Part shown: positions 1-8,191 of the stretch, piece after piece | Layout of the letters: the number at the start of each line of letters is the position of its first letter | How positions within the stretch are numbered: position 1 is the first letter of the stretch | NCBI RefSeq assembly: GCF_024741795.1 | Contig: NZ_CP102950.1 | Coordinates: 310,001 to 374,000 of the forward strand | Origin: Arthrobacter sp. CJ23 | GTDB lineage: Bacteria > Actinomycetota > Actinomycetes > Actinomycetales > Micrococcaceae | DNA: 64,000 bases | Direction: 5' to 3' | Translations under genes and position numbers: made by a program | Notes under the pieces: generated by a model | Databases searched by the model: none | Seen by the model: the letters and a program-made list of their open reading frames with translations, nothing else | Told to the model about the DNA's origin: nothing

Positions 1-76
1 AACAGGAAATTCGCCTATTGTTCAACGCCGTCCTGGGGCGGGCCCCGAGGCGGCGGCTGTCTGGCAGGATCGAGGG

Positions 77-532
77 ATGCCCGTGTCCTTCGTCTGCCGC
101 ACACATTCGCCGCTGGAACCCCAACAACTGTTCGACCTGTCCCGGAGCGTCGACGCGCATGTGGGGTCGATGGCACGGTCCAAGGAGCGGGCCATCGCCG
201 GGGTGGTGACCGGCCTCCTGGAAGAAGGCGAGCAGGTGACCTGGCAGGCCTGGCATTTCGGCGTGCCGTTCCGCATGACCAGCCGGATCACGCAGATGGA
301 CGCGCCGGCGTCGTTCACGGACGAGCAGCTCAGCGGGCCGTTCCGCTACTTCCGGCACACCCACGAATTCCTGCCCGACGGCGGCGGCACCCTCATGATC
401 GACCGCGTCGCCTTCGCCGCGCCTTTCGGTCCCTTGGGGCGCCTGGCGGAAAGACTGTTCCTGGGCAGGTACCTGCAGCGGCTTATCGAACAGCGGAATA
501 CGTTTCTGTGCAATCCGGTGACGGGGCCATGA
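77..532 (+). CDS. SRPBCC-superfamily (START/Bet v1-like) protein
   Basis: A 151-residue soluble protein resembling the small bacterial SRPBCC ligand-binding proteins sometimes annotated as cyclase/dehydrase. Supporting features are the opening F-x-C-R-T run typical of these folds, the alternating beta pattern through residues 45-75, and the block around TDEQLSGPFRYFRHTHEF followed by G-G-G-T-L-M-I-D-R-V, which matches the strand pair closing the hydrophobic cavity. There is no signal peptide or membrane segment, so it is cytoplasmic. The start at 77 has AGGA seven bases upstream. The next gene lies convergent 73 bp away. The ligand cannot be told from sequence. The fold assignment is fairly secure, any enzymatic role is not. 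Confidence 0.8.
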   Translation: MPVSFVCRTHSPLEPQQLFDLSRSVDAHVGSMARSKERAIAGVVTGLLEEGEQVTWQAWHFGVPFRMTSRITQMDAPASFTDEQLSGPFRYFRHTHEFLPDGGGTLMIDRVAFAAPFGPLGRLAERLFLGRYLQRLIEQRNTFLCNPVTGP

Positions 533-605
533 TCCGGGAGGCGCAGACCACCCGGCCCGTCTGATTGCTGCTCACGATCCGGCAATCCGAGGTGCGGCCC
601 AGTCC

Positions 606-1241
606 TCAGCCCAGCCCGGCCTCCGCCAAGGCTGCGGGCCCGGCTCCGAGGCCCAGAAGCCGGGCCGCAATGGCCGTGCGCGCCCGATCGTAGGGGACGC
701 GGGAGTCGTGCAGCAGGGAGCGGGTATTTGATTCGTTGAATATGGCGTTGATCTCGAAGGCCAATTGCTCGGCATCCGTGAGCCCCGGGAGTTCGCCCTG
801 CTCCATGGCGTAGCCAATGGATGCGGCGAGGTAGCCGTCCCACACTGCGAGAGTGCGGAGGAGGCCGTCACGCACCGGCCCGGGCTTCGAGTCGTATTCC
901 ACCGATGCTGCCAGGAAGAAGCACCCTCCCTCGAACACGCGCTCCGCGGAGTAGCCGAGCCAGAGGCGTACCAGGGCGCAGACCCTGCGGAGGCCGCGCG
1001 GGTAGGCCCGGGCGGGTTCGATCACGGCTTCAGTAAAAACGGCGCTGGCGGCCTCGATGGTGGCCAGCTGCAGCTGCTCCTTCGAGCCGAACAGGGCAGC
1101 AACGCCGCTCTTGCTCGCCGAAACGTCGCTGGCCAGGCGGCCGATGGTCAGGCCCTCGAGGCCGTCCATGGAAGCGATATCGATGGCGCGGGCCAGCACC
1201 GTGCGGCGGGATTCGTCGCCCCTGGCTTTTCTTCCATCCAT
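606..1241 (-). CDS. TetR/AcrR-family transcriptional regulator
   Basis: About 211 residues. The N-terminal helix-turn-helix spans roughly residues 10-55 (RRTVLARAIDIASMDGLEGLTIGRL...SKSGVAALFGSKEQL), the standard TetR DNA-binding domain with the conserved K-S-G-V-x-x-L/H-F-G-S-K-E-x-L motif. The rest is an alpha-helical ligand/dimerisation domain of the TetR_C type. I place the start at 1241 rather than at the ATG nine bases further upstream, because the GGGAG ribosome site lies ten bases before 1241 but only one base before the other ATG. It is divergent from an alpha/beta hydrolase, with a palindromic operator between them, so it most likely represses itself and that hydrolase. The inducer is unknown. 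Confidence 0.93.
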   Translation of the reverse strand: MDGRKARGDESRRTVLARAIDIASMDGLEGLTIGRLASDVSASKSGVAALFGSKEQLQLATIEAASAVFTEAVIEPARAYPRGLRRVCALVRLWLGYSAERVFEGGCFFLAASVEYDSKPGPVRDGLLRTLAVWDGYLAASIGYAMEQGELPGLTDAEQLAFEINAIFNESNTRSLLHDSRVPYDRARTAIAARLLGLGAGPAALAEAGLG

Positions 1242-1266
1242 CTGTTGCATGCTCCCAGTTTAGTAG

Positions 1267-1300
1267 TACGATCGTTCGTATATAAATAAGAACGATCGTA
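1267..1300. promoter_or_regulatory. TetR operator in divergent promoter region
   Basis: Two copies of TACGATCGTTC face each other exactly (1267-1277 and its reverse complement 1290-1300) with a 12-bp AT-rich spacer. Each arm also holds the 8-bp palindrome ACGATCGT. The element sits between the divergent TetR gene and the hydrolase, the expected position for a TetR operator controlling both. The spacing suggests two dimers binding side by side. Confidence 0.8.
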
Positions 1301-1363
1301 CGTATTGTTTGATTCCCGCATTCGTCCGACGCCGATTGAAGCACCGCTCGCAAGGAGCCCGCA

Positions 1364-2266
1364 ATGTCCACGACTCTCAAGGCCACCCGTGGCGTACTGG
1401 CGGCCGCAGGGCGCCTGTCCCCGAGGCTCGCCGCTGAACTCGCCTTCCCGCTCTTCATGCGCGTCGGTCGCCGCGTCCGGGTGCGTGAAGAGGACCTCTT
1501 CACGCACGATTCCGCCAGGCGCCGTGACATCACCGTGGATGGGAAACGCGTTGCCGTGTATGAGTGGGGCCGCGGCAACAAGACGGTGTTGCTGGTGCAT
1601 GGCTGGCAGGGCCGTGCCTCCCAATTCGCAGCACTGGTGCGGGAACTGCGGGCCGAGGGCCTCGCGGTGGTGGCCTTCGATGCCCCTGCCAACGGCGACT
1701 CCGAGGGACGCGGCACCTACATCCTCGACTACATAGAGGCCATCCGGCAGCTGCAGCCCGAGGAAGGCTTCCATGCGATCGTGGCCCACTCCTTCGGAGT
1801 CCTGGCCGCACTCTCGGCCGTCAATGAGGGCGTCAAGGCGCACCGCATGGTGGGCATTGCCGGCGTCGCCGATGCCGGCTACCTCGTTGACAGCTTCGCC
1901 GCCCAGCTTGCACTCCGTCCCGGCACCACCACTGCGCTGCGGCAGGTCTTTCAGCGCCGTGTGTTCCCTGACGGTCCGGATATCTTCGAGCGCTTCTCCG
2001 GCGTGGGCCATCCTTTGCCGGCCGGGCTCCCGTTGCTCCTGGTCCACGATGAGGCGGACGCGGTGGTGTCCCCGGGCCAGTCACAGCGCCTGGCCGCCGC
2101 GCACCCGGGGCGTTCCCAGTTGCTGGCTGCGACAGCACTGGGCCACACCCGCATCCTGGCTGCCGACTTGACCCTGGAGGCCGTCACCCGCTTTGTCGTC
2201 GAAGACGAACCGGAGCCCAGGCCTCTGGTAGCCGCTCAGTCCCCGGCCACCAGCTCCACCTCGTAG
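1364..2266 (+). CDS. alpha/beta hydrolase
   Basis: A 300-residue alpha/beta-hydrolase-fold enzyme. The oxyanion-region H-G-W-Q-G is at residues 79-83, the nucleophile elbow A-H-S-F-G places Ser143, an acid candidate Asp232 lies in L-V-H-D-E-A-D, and His261 in L-G-H-T-R completes a plausible triad. An 'A-H-S-F-G' elbow in place of G-x-S-x-G is usual in this subfamily. The first 60 residues are a basic helical extension before the core, with no signal peptide. AAGGAG lies eight bases before the ATG. It is divergent from a TetR repressor and probably induced by that regulator's ligand. Substrate is not predictable. The last 31 bp overlap the 3' end of the convergent VOC gene. Confidence 0.92.
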   Translation: MSTTLKATRGVLAAAGRLSPRLAAELAFPLFMRVGRRVRVREEDLFTHDSARRRDITVDGKRVAVYEWGRGNKTVLLVHGWQGRASQFAALVRELRAEGLAVVAFDAPANGDSEGRGTYILDYIEAIRQLQPEEGFHAIVAHSFGVLAALSAVNEGVKAHRMVGIAGVADAGYLVDSFAAQLALRPGTTTALRQVFQRRVFPDGPDIFERFSGVGHPLPAGLPLLLVHDEADAVVSPGQSQRLAAAHPGRSQLLAATALGHTRILAADLTLEAVTRFVVEDEPEPRPLVAAQSPATSSTS

Positions 2267-2655
2267 CCGTCCGTGTTCACCAGGTACGCCGCGTAGTGGT
2301 CCTGGCCGCCGGCGTGCGGGTACTTGCCCTCGAACATCACGAACCAGCCGAAGTCCGCGCCGAGCCCCTGGATCCGGTCCACGTTCTCCCGGCTGCCGGC
2401 ATGGAAGGCGAGATGGTTGACGCCCGCCTCGGTGCGCCGGTGGGTGCTCCCCGTCAGGGCCCGCGACTGTTCCACCACAATGTAGGTGACCCCGGCCTTC
2501 CAGCTGCAGCCATGCTCCCATTTCTGGAATGGTCGGTACCCGAGCTCCGCGAGCAGCCAGCCCCATTCGGCATCGGCACGCTCAAAGTGCGGAACCCAGA
2601 TCTCGACGTGGTGCAGGGAGCCCAGGTGCAGGGAGTCCAGCGGATTCTCGTCCAT
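2236..2655 (-). CDS. VOC-family (glyoxalase/dioxygenase-fold) protein
   Basis: A 139-residue single-subunit vicinal-oxygen-chelate protein with two beta-alpha-beta-beta-beta modules: residues 12-65 (LGSLHHVEIWVPHFERADAE and following) and 80-137 (GVNHLAFHAG to TDGYEVELVAGD). Likely metal ligands are His16 in the first module, His83 in N-H-L-A-F and Glu136 in Y-E-V-E-L-V, the usual H/H/E pattern. No ribosome site precedes the ATG, but TAGACT lies six bases upstream (2662-2667), the layout of a leaderless actinobacterial transcript. The reaction is unknown; relatives include glyoxalases, fosfomycin/bleomycin resistance proteins and ring dioxygenases. Confidence 0.9.
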   Translation of the reverse strand: MDENPLDSLHLGSLHHVEIWVPHFERADAEWGWLLAELGYRPFQKWEHGCSWKAGVTYIVVEQSRALTGSTHRRTEAGVNHLAFHAGSRENVDRIQGLGADFGWFVMFEGKYPHAGGQDHYAAYLVNTDGYEVELVAGD

Positions 2656-2718
2656 CCGCCGAGTCTACGTCCGGCGCCAGTACTGCGGAACGGGATGCCC
2701 GCAGTGCTGGCGCCAAAC

Positions 2719-4071
2719 TCAAATACCAGGCAGCTCCACCACGAAGGCGGCACCGCCCTCGGGCGCCGTGTGCACGCTGATGCGTCCGCCCAGCCGCTCC
2801 ACCAGCCGCGCCGCGATGGAAAGCCCCAGCCCGCTGCCCACGGGGCGCTCGCCGCGGTATCTGGCAAAGAGCGCACCGCGTTCAAACGCGACGGCGGCAT
2901 CCGCCCCGGTGAGTCCGGGACCGCCGTCGCGCACCTGCACTGTCAGCCCGCCGGCGCTGCCCGTCAGGTACGCGGCGAGCACCACCGGCGAGCCCTCCGG
3001 CGTCACGCGCAGGGCGTTTTCCAGCAGGCCGTCCACCACCTGGCGCAGGCGCTGGCCGTCGCTGCGGAGCGGCAAAGGGCCGGCCGGGAGCTTCAGGCTG
3101 CCCACGATTCCGTTCTGTGCACAGACCGCCTGCCAGGCCTGCCAGCTCTCTCGCAGCAGCGGGGCCGCGTCGATCGGCTGGAGTTCCACACGGAAGTCGT
3201 CCGCCTCGAGCCGTGCGAGCTCCAGGAGATCCCGGACGAACCGGTCCAGGCGGTTGGTTTCGGCCACCAGCGTCTGCCCGACGCCGGCCACCTCGGGACC
3301 GCTGACCACGCCATCGGCCAGCGCCTCTGCGTAGCCGCGCACCGCGGTCAGGGGGGTGCGGATCTCGTGGGACACGGAGAGCAGGAATTCGCGCTGCCGG
3401 CCTTCGCTGGTCCGCAGTGCCGCGTCAAGCGCTGCCAGCGCCTGCGACACCTCCACCACTTCGGCGGGGCCGCCGGGGGACACGGCCACGGAGCGTTCGC
3501 CGGCGGCAAGACGGTGCGCCGACTGCGCCGTGCGCACCAAAGGCCGGCTCAGCCATTGCGCCACGAGCCCGCCGGCCACGATCGAGAACAGCAGGCACAC
3601 GGCCAGGGCGATCAGCATCCGGCGCAGCAGCGGCGCGGCGGCTTCGCGGATCTCGGCCACGGGCTGCACCAGGACCACCCCGCCGCCGCCGGCCATGGGG
3701 CGGGCCTCCAGGACCACGAGGTTTTGCGGGCCGTCCACGGTCTTCGAGACAGGCCGCCCGGCCAGCACGTCCGCCACGCTCTTGTCATCCACCAGTCTGG
3801 CGCCGGCACCCGTGACGCGGCCGTCGGCCCGGACCAGCGCGAGCCGTGCGCCGTGCACCAGCAGGTCCGAGCGGATGTCCTGCACGTTGCCGAGCAGCGG
3901 CTGGCCGCTGAGGGCATCGGCCTCGGCGGCCAGGTATTTCCGTGCCTCATCGACGGCGGAGGAGTTCACCAGCTGCGCTGCCAGCAGCCCCGCCAGCACC
4001 ACGGCGACGGTGGCGACGGCGGCAATCACCGCCGTGATCCGCCCGGCGAGCGAGCCGAACCAGCGCTTCAC
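2719..4071 (-). CDS. sensor histidine kinase
   Basis: A 450-residue membrane kinase: TM1 about residues 9-32, an extracellular sensor region 33-150, TM2 about 152-172, HAMP linker, then HisKA with phospho-acceptor His235 in F-L-L-S-V-S-H-E-I-R-T-P-L. The ATPase domain has the N box at D-G-L-L-E-N-A-L (Asn352), a G1-like D-G-G-P-G and the G2 run G-S-G-L-G-L-S-I-A. The GTG start at 4071 shares GTGA with the stop of the preceding response regulator gene, so the two are translationally coupled. A longer in-frame reading upstream runs through that regulator gene and is not credible. The stimulus is unknown; the small secreted protein encoded divergently is a natural candidate target or partner. 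Confidence 0.94.
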   Translation of the reverse strand: MKRWFGSLAGRITAVIAAVATVAVVLAGLLAAQLVNSSAVDEARKYLAAEADALSGQPLLGNVQDIRSDLLVHGARLALVRADGRVTGAGARLVDDKSVADVLAGRPVSKTVDGPQNLVVLEARPMAGGGGVVLVQPVAEIREAAAPLLRRMLIALAVCLLFSIVAGGLVAQWLSRPLVRTAQSAHRLAAGERSVAVSPGGPAEVVEVSQALAALDAALRTSEGRQREFLLSVSHEIRTPLTAVRGYAEALADGVVSGPEVAGVGQTLVAETNRLDRFVRDLLELARLEADDFRVELQPIDAAPLLRESWQAWQAVCAQNGIVGSLKLPAGPLPLRSDGQRLRQVVDGLLENALRVTPEGSPVVLAAYLTGSAGGLTVQVRDGGPGLTGADAAVAFERGALFARYRGERPVGSGLGLSIAARLVERLGGRISVHTAPEGGAAFVVELPGI

Positions 4072-4772
4072 GGCCCGCCACCGTGTCCGCCACCGGGCGG
4101 CACCACCGAGTACCCCACTCCGCGGCTCGTGGCGATGGGGGAGTGGGCACCAAGCTTGGCCCGCAGCTGCGCGATGTGCACGTCCACGGTCCTGCCTGCG
4201 GCGTAGCTGGCCTGCCCCCATACGGCGGAGAGCAGCTGCTCCCGGGAGAACACGCGCCCGGGCTGGGCCATGAGGTAGGCGAGGAGATCGAACTCGGTGG
4301 CGGTGAGGTTCAGCGCGGAAGCACCGGCACGGGCGGTGCGGTTCAGCGGGTCCAGTTCAAGCCAGCCGAGCACCAGCGGCTTGGGTACCGGAGGCCCCGA
4401 GGTCCGGCGCAGCACGGCCTTGACGCGGGCCACGAGTTCGGCCGGCGAGAACGGCTTGGTGAGGTAGTCGTCGGCCCCAAGCTCGAGGCCGAGCACCCGG
4501 TCCACTTCCTCATCGCGGGCGGTCACGAACAACACCGGAGTCCAGTCCTCGGCGTGCCGCAGCTGCCTGCACAGCTCGATCCCGTCCATGCCCGGCAGCC
4601 CGACGTCGAGAATCACGGCCACCGGCTTGAGCCGCCGGATCTGGGCCAGCGCGGAAACCCCGTCCCGTTCCACGTGCACGCCGAAGCCGGCCCGGCTCAG
4701 GTACAGGCGCTCGATATCGGCGATTGCCTGTTCGTCCTCGGCAATCAGCACCAACCCGCGTCCGTCCTCCAT
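4068..4772 (-). CDS. OmpR/PhoB-family response regulator
   Basis: About 234 residues from the chosen ATG. The receiver domain (1-120) has the acidic pair Glu12-Asp13, phospho-acceptor Asp56 in I-L-D-V-G-L-P-G, Thr84 and Lys106. A winged-helix output domain (about 135-225) ends with the typical T-V-D-V-H-I-A-Q-L-R-A-K-L and G-V-G-Y-S-V. It pairs with the kinase gene directly downstream. The start is uncertain: ATGs at 4772, 4787 and 4871 are all open; the receiver homology begins at the first of these, and the operator-like repeats at 4837-4858 would lie inside the longest form, so I use 4772. It probably regulates itself and the divergent secreted-protein gene. Confidence 0.92.
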   Translation of the reverse strand: MEDGRGLVLIAEDEQAIADIERLYLSRAGFGVHVERDGVSALAQIRRLKPVAVILDVGLPGMDGIELCRQLRHAEDWTPVLFVTARDEEVDRVLGLELGADDYLTKPFSPAELVARVKAVLRRTSGPPVPKPLVLGWLELDPLNRTARAGASALNLTATEFDLLAYLMAQPGRVFSREQLLSAVWGQASYAAGRTVDVHIAQLRAKLGAHSPIATSRGVGYSVVPPGGGHGGGP

Positions 4773-4836
4773 GCGTCCATTCAACATCACGGACAGGCAG
4801 GCCGGAGTGGTTTCCGGCAGCGTCCAGGGAGGCTTT

Positions 4837-4858
4837 ACATTCCCCGAACATTCGCCGA
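4837..4858. promoter_or_regulatory. tandem 11-bp direct repeats, likely response-regulator site
   Basis: ACATTCCCCGA (4837-4847) is followed immediately by ACATTCGCCGA (4848-4858), a 10/11 match with one-helical-turn spacing. That is the arrangement bound head-to-tail by OmpR/PhoB-type regulators. It lies between the response regulator start and the divergent gene at 4938. Assignment to this regulator is inference from position and spacing. Confidence 0.6.
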
Positions 4859-4937
4859 ACAGCCAGTTCACGGTGCCGCACCACAGTGGGAGAAGGAACC
4901 CGGCGGAAGCGCCGCCGGCATCGAAAGGACAGGGACC

Positions 4938-5453
4938 ATGGACAGCACAGCAGGCATCAGCACCCCCGCGGGAGGCGGCAAGCGTACGGCCGCGCGGACC
5001 GCCGTCGTCGGCGTCCTGGCGGCGGGACTCCTGCTCGGCGGGGGATCCGTTGCGGCAAACGCGGCGGTACCGGCAGGCCCGACGGCGGCCCTCACAGTAC
5101 CGCTGGACTCCACGGGATTCTCCGGGCCGGACCGGGACGGGCGGTTCTTCGGGCGGCCGGGCGCGGGGCTGGCACTGCGGTTCTTCGTGAACGGCGACAG
5201 CAGCAACCCCGACTACGGACAGCGCGCCGCGAAGGTGGCGGGGTTCATCCTGGACCTGCGGCCGAAACTGGCTGACAGGCTGCCCGCCGCCTTGAAAGCG
5301 GACTTGACGGCCCTACGGGATGCCGCCGACGGCGGGCAGCTTGCCGCGGCCGCCAAGATCAAGGAGAGCGCCTTGAGCGGTGGCTACGGCGAGAAGATCC
5401 AGAAGGCGGCGCAGCGGATGCAGGAGCGGAAATCCGCGCGCAGGCCGGACTGA
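4938..5453 (+). CDS. small secreted protein, uncharacterised
   Basis: A 171-residue protein with an N-terminal secretion signal: basic G-G-K-R-T-A-A-R-T followed by a hydrophobic run about residues 22-42 (VVGVLAAGLLLGGGSVAANA) and an A-N-A cleavage site near 42. The mature part is hydrophilic, with an Ala/Lys-rich helical region from about residue 85 to the end and no recognisable domain. AGGGA sits just before the ATG at 4938. It is divergent from the two-component system and shares an operator-like direct repeat with it, so it is plausibly under its control. The 3' end overlaps the tail of the convergent MFS gene by 70 bp. Function unknown. Confidence 0.82.
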   Translation: MDSTAGISTPAGGGKRTAARTAVVGVLAAGLLLGGGSVAANAAVPAGPTAALTVPLDSTGFSGPDRDGRFFGRPGAGLALRFFVNGDSSNPDYGQRAAKVAGFILDLRPKLADRLPAALKADLTALRDAADGGQLAAAAKIKESALSGGYGEKIQKAAQRMQERKSARRPD

Positions 5454-7084
5454 CGCGGATTCCCCACGCCCGCGGCCGAACCGGCCCCGGCCGAGGCCAG
5501 TTCGCGCGTCGGACGGTTGTCAATCGGCACGTCGTCGAACGGCTGCTCGTCGAACGGCAGTTCATCCAGGTCGATGAACGGATTGCTGTCCTGCGTGGCT
5601 ACCAGTTCGCGGGCCTCGGCGGCGGTGTCCACGCTCGGCATGGAGCCGGGCAGGGGCCGCTGGGCCGATTCGCGCAGGAAGTAGATGGCCACCGCGCCCA
5701 CGGCGGACGTCGCCATGAGGTAGTACGCGGGCATCATGTCGTTGCCGGTGCCGTCGATCAGGCCCTGCACGATGAACGGTGTGGTGCCGCCGAAGATCGC
5801 CATCGAGAAGTTGTAGGCGATGCCCATGCCGCTGTAGCGGCTCGACGTAGGGAACAGGGCCGGCAGCGCGGAGGCCAGGTTGGCCACGTAGAAGGTCACC
5901 GGGAAGGCGATGAGCGAGAGGCCGGCCATTGTGGACCACACTTCTCCGATGCCGATCAGCAGGAACGCCGGGATGGACAGCACTACGGTGCTCACCGCGC
6001 CGATCCACAGCACGGGGCGGCGGCCGATCCGGTCGGACAGCTTGCCGGTCAGCGGGATGCACACGGCCATGACCAGCAGGACCGGGATGGTCAGCAGGGT
6101 TCCATGGACGGGGTCGTAGCCCTTGGAATCGGTCAGATACGTGGGCATGTACGAGGTCAGGGCGTAGCCCACCGTGTTCGCGGCGGCGGCCAGGACCATG
6201 GCGAGCAGGATCTGGCGCCAGTAGGCCTTGATGATGCCGATGGGGCCCTTGGCCACGTTGGCGTCCTGCGCGGCGGCGCTCTTGGCAATGGCCTCCTGGG
6301 CGTCCAGGGTTGCCTGGAATTGCGGCGACTCCTCGATCCTGCTCCGGAAGTAGACGGCGATGAGGCCCAGCGGTCCGGCGAGCAGGAACGGCAGGCGCCA
6401 GCCCCACTCCTCCATGGCGGCCTGGCCGAGCGTCAGCTGCAGGGCCGAGACCAGGGCGGCACCGAGGGCGAAGCCGATGTACGAACCCATGTCCAGGAAG
6501 CTGGCGAAGAAACCGCGGCGCTTGTCCGGGGCGTATTCGCTCACGAAGGTGGTGGCACCGGCGTATTCGCCGCCTGTGGAGAAGCCCTGGACGAGCTTCA
6601 GGAGGACCAGCAGGGCAGCGGCCCAGACGCCGATCTGCGCGTAGCCGGGCAGGAGCCCGACGGCGAAGGTGCTTGCCGCCATGAGCATGAGTGTTGCGGC
6701 GAGCACCTTCTGGCGGCCCACCTTGTCGCCGAGCCAGCCGAACACCACGCCGCCGAGCGGCCGGGCCACGAAGGTGGCGGCGAATGTTCCGAGGAGGAAC
6801 AGGGTCTGCACGGACTTGTCGGCCTCGGGCAGGAAGATGGGACCCATCGTGGTGATGAGGTAGCCGAACACGCCCACGTCGTACCATTCCATGGTGTTTC
6901 CGACGATGGTGCCGCCGAGGGCTTTCTTCAGCATCGGCTGGTTCACGACGTTCACGTCGGAGACCGTCAAACGGCGGCGTGCGAGTAGTTTGGTTTTCTT
7001 GGCACCGGTGGGTGCCGGCATCCGGGTTCCGGTGGCGTTCCTTGCGCCTGCCGGGGAGACGGTGTTGCTTGGGTCTATGGGCAT
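5384..7084 (-). CDS. MFS transporter, metabolite:H+ symporter (ProP/ShiA-like) family
   Basis: A 566-residue, 12-helix major facilitator of the MHS subgroup. The N-terminal core starts around residue 51 with LKKALGGTIVGNTMEWYDVG, diagnostic of this subgroup, followed by the signature G-W-L-G-D-K-V-G-R-Q between TM2 and TM3; the second half has G-K-L-S-D-R-I-G-R-R-P. Substrates in the family include proline/betaine, alpha-ketoglutarate, citrate and shikimate. The C-terminus has an 80-residue acidic, disordered tail (NPFIDLDELPFDEQPFDD) that runs 70 bp into the convergent secreted-protein gene. AAGGAG precedes the start by eight bases. A TTTGGCGCCAAA palindrome lies upstream in the promoter region. 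Confidence 0.92.
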   Translation of the reverse strand: MPIDPSNTVSPAGARNATGTRMPAPTGAKKTKLLARRRLTVSDVNVVNQPMLKKALGGTIVGNTMEWYDVGVFGYLITTMGPIFLPEADKSVQTLFLLGTFAATFVARPLGGVVFGWLGDKVGRQKVLAATLMLMAASTFAVGLLPGYAQIGVWAAALLVLLKLVQGFSTGGEYAGATTFVSEYAPDKRRGFFASFLDMGSYIGFALGAALVSALQLTLGQAAMEEWGWRLPFLLAGPLGLIAVYFRSRIEESPQFQATLDAQEAIAKSAAAQDANVAKGPIGIIKAYWRQILLAMVLAAAANTVGYALTSYMPTYLTDSKGYDPVHGTLLTIPVLLVMAVCIPLTGKLSDRIGRRPVLWIGAVSTVVLSIPAFLLIGIGEVWSTMAGLSLIAFPVTFYVANLASALPALFPTSSRYSGMGIAYNFSMAIFGGTTPFIVQGLIDGTGNDMMPAYYLMATSAVGAVAIYFLRESAQRPLPGSMPSVDTAAEARELVATQDSNPFIDLDELPFDEQPFDDVPIDNRPTRELASAGAGSAAGVGNPRQSGLRADFRSCIRCAAFWIFSP

Positions 7085-7151
7085 TTGGGCTGCTCCTTGG
7101 GGAGGTCATTTGCTTGCGACGTTCTGCTGCCCCGCTCTGGGCAGGTTTTCA

Positions 7152-7174
7152 ATTTTACGCGCTTTGGCGCCAAA
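7152..7174 (-). promoter_or_regulatory. promoter/operator region of the MFS gene
   Basis: Reading leftward, TAAAAT (7152-7157) makes a plausible -10 hexamer, and the perfect 12-bp palindrome TTTGGCGCCAAA (7163-7174) lies directly upstream, where a repressor would block polymerase. The 256-bp gap also holds AACCAA-N5-TTGGTT at 7296-7312. No binding protein is evident nearby, so this is a positional suggestion. Confidence 0.4.
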
Positions 7175-7340
7175 ACGAGAGTCGAGCCCCCGCATTTGGA
7201 GGCCCATCGGGGGAATTCAGGGTAGATGTCAGACAATCTAATTGGACTCTCCAGCCCCGGAATCACGGGGATTTTGGCGTCTCTCGAGGCATCGTAACCA
7301 AATTGATTGGTTCCGGCTCCAAAATGCTGGAGTTTGCGGG

Positions 7341-8144
7341 CTAATTTCGCCGAATTTGCCGTGTGGAGCCAGTCACAATTGTCGCGTCCATTTCCTCGGA
7401 AAATGCGGTCCGGACCCAGAGGCCGTTTTGGGCGAGAATTCCGGCCGTCTCCGGGGCCTGCCGAGCGCTCGTCTCGATGAGCAGGTGGCCGCCCGGCGCC
7501 AGCCATTCGGAGGCCTCGTTAGCGACCCGCCGCTGCACGTCCATGCCGTCCAGTCCGCCGTCGAGCGCAACGAGCGGTTCGTGCAGCCGCGCCTCCGGAG
7601 GCATCATGCCGATCGACTCGGTGGGCACATAGGGAGCGTTGGCCACCAGCACGTCAACGCGTCCGCGCAACCGTTCCGGAAGCGCCCGGTAGAGATCGCC
7701 CGCAAGGGCCTGTCCGCCGTCGGGCCCGATGTTGCGGGCTGCGCACGCCACCGCCGCGGGATCGATGTCCGCCGCGTACAGTTCGATGCCCGGCACGGCC
7801 GCGGACAGGGCGGCGCCCACGGCGCCGGAACCGCAGCAAAGATCGACGACGACGGCGCCCGGCCACGTGAGCTCGGCGGCCTGCTGCACCAGGAATTCAG
7901 TGCGGCGCCGGGGCACGAAGACGCCTGGGTCAACGGCGATGCGGAGGCCGCTGAACTCCACCCAGCCGAGGATGTGTTCAAGGGGCAGGCCGGCGATCCG
8001 GCGGTCCACCATGTGGTCCAGTTCGTCCGGGATGCGGGCCGCTTCGATGAGGAGCCGAGCCTCTTCCTCGGCGAAAACGCAGCCGGCGGCACGGAGCCTG
8101 GTGATGATCGATGCGGGGGAAAAAGCTGATGTTGAAGATGGCAT
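7341..8144 (-). CDS. PrmC/HemK-related class I SAM methyltransferase
   Basis: A 267-residue Rossmann-fold methyltransferase laid out like protein-(glutamine-N5) methyltransferase PrmC: a helical N-terminal domain to about residue 65, G-x-x-F-V-P-R-R-R-T-E at 74-83, SAM motif I D-L-C-C-G-S-G-A-V-G at 101-110, and the acidic A-D-I-D of motif II. The catalytic N-P-P-Y of PrmC is N-A-P-Y-V-P here (169-174), as I recall for an actinobacterial PrmC-related family of unknown substrate. It is therefore probably not the housekeeping release-factor methylase. AAAGG sits seven bases before the ATG. A short upstream ORF with a very strong Shine-Dalgarno lies in the leader. Confidence 0.88.
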   Translation of the reverse strand: MPSSTSAFSPASIITRLRAAGCVFAEEEARLLIEAARIPDELDHMVDRRIAGLPLEHILGWVEFSGLRIAVDPGVFVPRRRTEFLVQQAAELTWPGAVVVDLCCGSGAVGAALSAAVPGIELYAADIDPAAVACAARNIGPDGGQALAGDLYRALPERLRGRVDVLVANAPYVPTESIGMMPPEARLHEPLVALDGGLDGMDVQRRVANEASEWLAPGGHLLIETSARQAPETAGILAQNGLWVRTAFSEEMDATIVTGSTRQIRRN

Positions 8145-8191
8145 GGGAGAGCCTTTCGGGGTTCCGAGGGGTGCTCTCCGGGCCGCCTGGG

